Assembly (NCBI GenBank): GCA_020636905.1
Contig: JACJWX010000011.1
Coordinates: 41,955 to 105,954 of the forward strand
Reading direction: 5' to 3'
Source of the DNA: Actinomycetota bacterium
GTDB lineage: Bacteria > Actinomycetota > Thermoleophilia > Miltoncostaeales > Miltoncostaeaceae
DNA length: 64,000 nt
Under the pieces are notes generated by a model that saw only the letters and a program-made list of their open reading frames with translations, was not told the DNA's origin and searched no databases. Below are positions 59,713 to 64,000 of the stretch, one piece after another. Numbering within the stretch: position 1 is the stretch's first letter; every line of letters begins with the position of its first letter. A program made the position numbers and the translations under genes.

Positions 59713-60182
59713 GCTCCGGACGGGGACACCACCACGAGCCGGCGGGCGCCTGGACCGGCCATGCCGAGTCCGCGTTGCGCGCGGCCGGCCACCGGAGCGG
59801 GGGAGCCCGCAGCTCCGTCATCGCGCAGCTTGCGGCAAGCGATTGCTGCGCGACCGCCCAGGAGGTGCACGATGCGATCCGCGCGTCGGGGCAGCGCGTG
59901 GGCCTCGCGTCGGTGTACCGGGTGCTCGATCAGCTCGTTGCCGTCGGAGCCGTGACCCGGGTCGAGTTCGGCGACGGCGTCTCGCGGTTCGAACCCGCGC
60001 CGCCGGACGGCTCGCATCACCACCACCTGGTCTGTGAACGGTGCGGCGTGGTCCGTCCGTTCGAGAGCCCGGAGCTGGAACGCGCCATCCACGGGGTGGG
60101 CGACCGTGAACGGTTCCGCGTGGAGACGCACGAGGTGGTGCTCCACGGGCGCTGTCCGGACTGTCTGCCGAAGCGCGCCTGA
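59709..60182 (+). CDS. zur: Zur, zinc-responsive Fur-family repressor
   Basis: A 157-residue Fur-family protein. The winged HTH includes VGLASVYRVLDQLVAVGAV. The hinge metal site is HHHHLVCERCG, and CPDC near the end completes the structural four-Cys zinc site. A His-rich N-terminus (GRGHHHE) is unusual. Operon position behind znuABC and the Zur box upstream make zinc the likely signal; autoregulation follows. GTG 59709 overlaps the znuC stop (GTGA). Confidence 0.92.
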   Translation: MSSGRGHHHEPAGAWTGHAESALRAAGHRSGGARSSVIAQLAASDCCATAQEVHDAIRASGQRVGLASVYRVLDQLVAVGAVTRVEFGDGVSRFEPAPPDGSHHHHLVCERCGVVRPFESPELERAIHGVGDRERFRVETHEVVLHGRCPDCLPKRA

Positions 60183-60262
60183 CCACTCCGGGCCCGTGGG
60201 CCGAACCGGGCGCTGAGCGCGGACCTTGTCCCGGCGGTGTGCGCGGTGTGATCCTCTCGACC

Positions 60263-60682
60263 ATGGACGACCGGCCGAAGTCCCTCACCGGCGGCTGCAA
60301 CTGCGGCGCCGTCAGGTTCATCCTGCGCCGCCCGCCACGGCAGGCGCTGTACTGCCACTGCAAGCGGTGCCAGCGTCGATCCGGCGCCGCGGCGTCTGCC
60401 TCGGCAATCGTCGACGCAGCCGACGTCGCCTTCGAGGACGAGACCCACCTCCGGCGCTGGCAGCCCCCCGACGACGGCGCGGCGAAGGTGTTCTGCGACG
60501 TCTGCGGCTCCCAGATCATGTCGGTGGACGACGATGTCCGGGCGATCCGCCTCGGGGTGTTCGATGACGACCCGGAGGTTCGTCCCGCGCTTCGCCAGTG
60601 GCTGGCGTCGGCCGCGTGCTGGGAACCGGTGCCGGACGACGGGCTTCCCATCCACGACCGCGGACGACCCTCAGGGGAGTGA
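60263..60682 (+). CDS. GFA-family zinc protein (Gfa/CENP-V-like)
   Basis: A 139-residue protein of the glutathione-dependent formaldehyde-activating-enzyme fold. Zinc ligands are in GGCNCGAVRF, YCHCKRCQRRSG and FCDVCGSQI, the three classical positions. Since actinobacteria mostly lack glutathione, a formaldehyde role is doubtful; many family members have unknown substrates. ATG 60263 is preferred over GTG 60239 or GTG 60248. Monocistronic. Confidence 0.85.
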   Translation: MDDRPKSLTGGCNCGAVRFILRRPPRQALYCHCKRCQRRSGAAASASAIVDAADVAFEDETHLRRWQPPDDGAAKVFCDVCGSQIMSVDDDVRAIRLGVFDDDPEVRPALRQWLASAACWEPVPDDGLPIHDRGRPSGE

Positions 60683-61004
60683 CGGCGCGTCCGCGTCCAT
60701 TGAGCGCTCAGTGAAGACCCGACCCGTCGGCGGCAATCGTGGTACCTCGTCGCTCGTGTCGTGAGTCGGAGGTTCGGGAGCGCCGTGGCGAGCGAAAACC
60801 GCGTGCAACACGGAGGAGGTTCGGGACGATGCCGGTGGCATGGCCCGCGCCGACGACGCACCCCCCGCGACGCACCCCTGCCCCGAGACGATGGAGGGTT
60901 GCGTGCGAGTTTGCAGCCGCCAGGCTGCCGCGAAATCTTCGCCTCAGGACACTAGGTTGTGACCCACGCAGACCCGGCCCGCACACGCCAGCAGGGAGCA
61001 CGAG
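60683..61004. other. 322-bp intergenic region with repeats and tandem hairpins
   Basis: No supported gene is present. Visible structures are a 10-bp palindrome TGAGCGCTCA (60701-60710), a perfect 12-bp direct repeat GGAGGTTCGGGA (60768-60779 and 60815-60826), and two adjoining hairpins: GCAGCC-GCCA-GGCTGC (60913-60928) and GCGAA-ATC-TTCGC (60930-60942). A ribosome-binding site GGGAG precedes ATG 61005. It probably is the promoter and leader of the sulfurtransferase gene. Confidence 0.45.
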
Positions 61005-61916
61005 ATGTCAGTCACAGGTGATCCGGATCCCAAACTCGCCGAGTACGCACATCCCGAGCGACTGGTCACGACCTCGTGGCTCGCCGAGCATCTCGACGAC
61101 CCGAACGTCGTCGTGGCCGAGTCGGACGAGGACGTGCTGCTCTACGACACCGGCCACATCCCCGGAGCGGTGAAGCTCGATTGGCACGCCGACCTCAACG
61201 ACCAGGTGGCGCGTGACTACGTCGATCCGGAGGGGTTCGCCGAGCTGATGTCCCGCCGGGGCATCGGACGCGACACCACGATCGTCGTGTACGGGGACAA
61301 CTTCAACTGGTGGGCGGCGTACGCGCTGTGGGTGTGCAGCCTGTTCGGCCATCCCGACGTGCGACTGCTGGACGGCGGCCGCCAGAAATGGATCGACGAG
61401 GGACGGCCGCTCACCACCGAGGTTCCGACGCCGGCCCCGGCGGACTATCCCGTCGTGCCCCGCGACGACCGGACCATCCGCGCATTCAAGGACGACGTGC
61501 TCGCGCACCTCGGTGAGGGCCCGCTGGTGGACGTGCGCTCACCCGGCGAGTTCTCCGGCGAACTCACGCACATGCCCGACTATCCCCAGGAGGGGACGCT
61601 GCGGGCGGGACACATCCCCACCGCGAAGAACGTGCCCTGGCGTCGCGCCGCGAATGACGACGGATCCTTCCGATCGCTGGCGGAGCTCCAGGCCATCTAC
61701 CGCGACGAGCTGGGGATCACGGACCGGGACCGGGTCATCGCGTACTGCCGTATCGGCGAACGCTCGAGCCACACCTGGTTCGTCCTGACACACCTGCTGG
61801 GGGTCCCGGGCGTGCGCAACTACGACGGCTCATGGTGCGAGTGGGGGAATGCCGTGCGTGTGCCGATCGAGCGACCCGGCCATCCGGTCCGACCGCCCGG
61901 TGGCGTCGGCGCATGA
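61005..61916 (+). CDS. Thiosulfate/3-mercaptopyruvate sulfurtransferase (tandem rhodanese)
   Basis: A 303-residue protein of two rhodanese domains. The N-terminal domain (about 20-135: [33 protein letters not shown]) is catalytically silent. The C-terminal domain has the persulfide-forming Cys248 in [13 protein letters not shown], a CRxGxR loop typical of actinobacterial thiosulfate sulfurtransferases. RBS GGGAG is six bases before ATG 61005. Its stop overlaps the sufE start, so the persulfide may be passed to SufE (inference). Confidence 0.93.
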   Translation: MSVTGDPDPKLAEYAHPERLVTTSWLAEHLDDPNVVVAESDEDVLLYDTGHIPGAVKLDWHADLNDQVARDYVDPEGFAELMSRRGIGRDTTIVVYGDNFNWWAAYALWVCSLFGHPDVRLLDGGRQKWIDEGRPLTTEVPTPAPADYPVVPRDDRTIRAFKDDVLAHLGEGPLVDVRSPGEFSGELTHMPDYPQEGTLRAGHIPTAKNVPWRRAANDDGSFRSLAELQAIYRDELGITDRDRVIAYCRIGERSSHTWFVLTHLLGVPGVRNYDGSWCEWGNAVRVPIERPGHPVRPPGGVGA

Positions 61917-62338
61917 TCCCCGCACCGCTCGCCGAGATCGTCGAGGACTTCGCGGCGTCCCCGCGTGAGATGCGCCTCCAGATGCTCCTGGGGTACGCCC
62001 AGGGGCTTCCTGACCTGCCGGACCGCTACGCCGACCAGGATGCGCTCGAGCGGGTCCAGGAGTGTCAGACGCCGTTCTTCCTGGCGGTCGAGATCGACGA
62101 CGACCGGCGCGTGTCGCTGTTCTTCGACGCGCCGCCGGAAGCGCCCACCACCCGCGGCTACGCCGGAATCCTCGCGGAGGGCCTCGACGGGGCAACCGTT
62201 GACGAGGTGCTCGCGACCCCCCCGGACTTCTTCACCGGGATGGGCCTGGCCGAGCTCATCTCGCCCCTGCGTCTGCGCGGGATGAGCGCGATCCTGGCGC
62301 ACATCAAGCGTCGTGTGGTGGAGCTGACCGCGGGCTGA
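61913..62338 (+). CDS. sufE: SufE-family sulfur acceptor
   Basis: A 141-residue SufE-like protein. The sulfur-accepting Cys51 is in [16 protein letters not shown], and [20 protein letters not shown] is the family C-terminal signature. SufE normally takes sulfur from the desulfurase SufS for Fe-S assembly. No sufS is in the window; instead the gene is fused by ATGA overlap to a thiosulfate sulfurtransferase, an arrangement common in actinobacteria. Confidence 0.92.
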   Translation: MIPAPLAEIVEDFAASPREMRLQMLLGYAQGLPDLPDRYADQDALERVQECQTPFFLAVEIDDDRRVSLFFDAPPEAPTTRGYAGILAEGLDGATVDEVLATPPDFFTGMGLAELISPLRLRGMSAILAHIKRRVVELTAG

Positions 62339-62354
62339 CGCCCGCCGGCCGCCG

Positions 62355-63590
62355 TCACTTGATGTCGGCCGGCCGGTCGGCGAGCTTCACGGTGAACTCC
62401 TTGCGGGCACCGTCCCGGAGGACGGTGATGGTGACCTCGTCGCCCACCGCCTTGCTGGCGATGTCGAGGCTCACGTCGCCCATGTCCTGCACCGCGGTGC
62501 CGTCGACCGCCACGATCACGTCACCGCCCTTGGGGATGGCGTCGGGGTTGTCGGACGTCCCGCTGGTGGCCCCCTCGAGGCCGGCCTTCCGAGCCGGTCC
62601 CCGTGAATCCAGCGACACGACCATGACGCCGCGCTGATCACCGAGGCCGTTCGCGGTGGCGACCCTGGGAGTGAGCTGGGTTCCCTTGATGCCGATCCAC
62701 GCGTGCTCGGCCGTGCCGTCGGCGATGATGCTGGCGACGGTCGGCTTGATCAGATCGATCGGAACCGCGAAGCCGATACCGACGTTCCCGCCGTTCTCCG
62801 TGGCGATCTGTGAGTTGATCCCGACCACCCGCCCCTGCAGGTCGAGCAGCGGGCCACCGGAGTTGCCCTGGTTGATGGCGGCGTCGGTCTGGATCACGTT
62901 GGAGATCGTCGCGTCGTTCGGCGACGAGATGTAGCGCTTCAACGCCGAGACGATGCCCGTGGTCACGGTCTGCTCGAACCCGAGCGGGTTCCCGATGGCC
63001 ACCAGCGGATCGCCGACCTCGAGGTTGCGGATGCTCCCCATCTCGACGACGGTGGCGGTCTTCGGGACGTCGGCGATCTTCAACACCGCGATGTCGAGCG
63101 ATTCGTCGATACCCACGAGTTTCGCGTCCTCGACGGTGCCGTCCTTGAAGCCGACCGTGATGTCGGTGCCGTCCTTCACCACATGCGCGTTGGTGAGGAT
63201 GTGCCCGTCCTTGTCGATCAGGAAGCCGGTGCCGAGCGCCTCGCCGCTTCCGGACCCGCCGAACGACCCGCTCGACCCGGAGGTCGTCGTGCGAACGGTC
63301 GTCACACCGGGGGAGACGGCGTCCACGATCGTGCTGACGTCGGTCCCGATGGCCGAGCCGTCGACGGCGGCCGTGCTCGGCGTGGTACCGGACGTGGTGG
63401 TGGCCTCAGCGGCGGCCGCGTCGCTCGTGCGCTGCTGGACGATCGTCGTCACCGTCCGGGACTGGTCCTGGTCGACCAGAGCGGAGACCCCGAGTGCCGC
63501 GCCCGCGCCGATGACCGCGGCGACCACGGAGGGGACGATGATGCCGCGGCGCTTCGCGGACGACTGCGGTTCGGCTGGCTCGGTGCTCAT
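62355..63590 (-). CDS. Membrane-anchored HtrA/DegP-type serine protease with PDZ domain
   Basis: A 411-residue S1C protease. A cytoplasmic head and one helix (IIVPSVVAAVIGAGAALGVS) anchor it; a Thr/Ser-rich linker follows. The triad is His136 (ILTNAHVV), Asp166 (ESLDIAVLK) and Ser244 (INQGNSGGPLL). A PDZ domain covers about 305-400 (AWIGIKGTQL, GDVIVAVDGTAV). It degrades or refolds misfolded exported proteins. It faces away from an OmpR-type regulator gene, with a direct repeat between them. Confidence 0.94.
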   Translation of the reverse strand: MSTEPAEPQSSAKRRGIIVPSVVAAVIGAGAALGVSALVDQDQSRTVTTIVQQRTSDAAAAEATTTSGTTPSTAAVDGSAIGTDVSTIVDAVSPGVTTVRTTTSGSSGSFGGSGSGEALGTGFLIDKDGHILTNAHVVKDGTDITVGFKDGTVEDAKLVGIDESLDIAVLKIADVPKTATVVEMGSIRNLEVGDPLVAIGNPLGFEQTVTTGIVSALKRYISSPNDATISNVIQTDAAINQGNSGGPLLDLQGRVVGINSQIATENGGNVGIGFAVPIDLIKPTVASIIADGTAEHAWIGIKGTQLTPRVATANGLGDQRGVMVVSLDSRGPARKAGLEGATSGTSDNPDAIPKGGDVIVAVDGTAVQDMGDVSLDIASKAVGDEVTITVLRDGARKEFTVKLADRPADIK

Positions 63591-63632
63591 GGGACCTCGT
63601 GAGTCGTGATGAGGGCATGGTACTTCCGGACG

Positions 63633-63651
63633 CTGAGGAAGCCCTGAGAAG
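63633..63651. promoter_or_regulatory. Direct repeat, candidate OmpR/MprA-type operator
   Basis: CTGAGGAA (63633-63640) and CTGAGAAG (63644-63651) are direct repeats with an 11-bp period, as expected for tandem binding of an OmpR-family dimer. On the htrA strand they read TTCTCAG and TTCCTCAG and lie at the -35 position relative to a TACCAT -10 (63622-63617). Mycobacterial MprA boxes upstream of the htrA-like pepD have similar TCTCAG repeats. The adjoining regulator is the natural candidate. Confidence 0.55.
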
Positions 63652-63730
63652 CGGGGGTGCGCGCGACCGCACCTCGACCGGTCGACCCGACGGGCGCGGA
63701 TCCCCCCCGCTGCACGGTACGGTGTGGCCC

Positions 63731-64000
63731 ATGGCCGAACGCATCATGGTGGTCGAGGACGAGGCGGCGATCCGGAAGGTCGTCGAGTACGCGCTCAAGG
63801 ACGCCGGGTTCGAGGTCGTCTCGGTGGCGCGCGGAGACGAAGCCCTGACCGAGATCGAGGGCCAGTCCATCGACCTGGTGGTGCTCGACCTGATGCTGCC
63901 CGGTGTGGACGGGCTCGAGGTGTGCCGCCGTATCCGCGCCGAACGCGGAACGCCCATCATCATCCTGTCCGCGCGGGGCGAGGAGCTCGACAAGGTCCTG
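63731..64000 (+). CDS. OmpR-family response regulator (partial, N-terminal receiver)
   Basis: The first 90 codons are inside the window. The receiver domain begins RIMVVEDEAAIRKVVEYAL with the acidic pair, has the phosphorylated Asp in LVVLDLMLPGVDGLEVC, and the conserved Ser in IIILSARGEE. The sequence style (MLPGVDGLEVCRRIR) is that of OmpR/PhoB regulators; the DNA-binding domain lies beyond the edge. A TACGGT -10-like element ends about 10 bp before ATG 63731, so the mRNA may be almost leaderless. Confidence 0.9.
   Translation, partial: MAERIMVVEDEAAIRKVVEYALKDAGFEVVSVARGDEALTEIEGQSIDLVVLDLMLPGVDGLEVCRRIRAERGTPIIILSARGEELDKVL

Noticed and set aside
60683..61004. Cobalamin, SAM or TPP riboswitch upstream of the sulfurtransferase
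   Set aside because: The conserved boxes of these riboswitches are not present.

Overview
This window looks like the origin-proximal part of a high-GC actinobacterial chromosome. It opens with the end of yidC, then jag, rsmG, parA and parB in the classical near-oriC order, with one perfect parS site (GTTTCACGTGAAAC) at 642-655. GTG starts, 1-4 nt stop/start overlaps, a TatA-TatC pair without TatB, a near-absence of sporulation or mycolic-acid genes, and paired PQQ-type beta-propeller proteins suggest a deep-branching actinobacterium such as Thermoleophilia. That placement is inference. No origin, rRNA, CRISPR, phage or transposase gene is visible.

Layout. (1) 1-6368: segregation genes, a convergent NarL-type two-component pair, tRNA-Ile(GAT), a DUF151 nuclease and a chorismate mutase. 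(2) 6506-7618: tatA-tatC. (3) 7619-31372, minus strand: one almost continuous, translationally coupled surface-polysaccharide block. It holds a UDP-xylose synthase, a MurJ-type flippase, two beta-propeller proteins, a Wzz-like protein, a phosphoglycosyl transferase, three GT4 enzymes plus a deacetylase-GT4 fusion, an ATP-grasp ligase, two O-antigen-ligase/polymerase proteins, secreted proteins, a methyltransferase, a glycoside hydrolase and a GT20 trehalose-phosphate-synthase-like enzyme. At its upstream end lies the wreck of a TreT-like gene. (4) 31591-39395, plus strand: a seven-gene overlapping operon for a glycolipid or lipid-linked glycan (a degenerate M28-like membrane protein, GT2, GT4, UPF0104, DUF2079, a PIG-V-like enzyme). 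(5) 39352-47341: EEP-family hydrolase, subtilase, polytopic membrane protein, class A PBP, HAD hydrolase. (6) 47380-49293: trxB-trxA-fmdB-csoR-like operon with a CsoR/CstR-type operator inside its promoter. (7) 49670-51343: a long-form polyprenyl glycosylphosphotransferase followed by a 163-bp MITE-like palindrome. (8) 51409-57040: MFS exporter, rlmN, IscX-like protein, lipB with a catalytically dead E2-like protein and an acetyltransferase. (9) 57052-60182: Zur-box promoter and znuABC-zur. (10) 60263-64000: GFA-like protein, thiosulfate sulfurtransferase-sufE, HtrA protease, and the start of an OmpR-type regulator facing away from it across a direct repeat.

The most original signal is region 6. 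A CsoR-family repressor has Arg instead of the copper-ligand His (Cys38-Arg63-Cys67). It closes an operon with thioredoxin reductase and thioredoxin, and the promoter contains ATACCC-N5-GGGTAT overlapping the -10. This suggests thiol- or persulfide-responsive control of the thioredoxin system. Other points worth attention are the collapsed treT gene, several pseudoenzymes (M28-like, E2-like), the deacetylase-GT4 fusion and the MITE-like palindrome.
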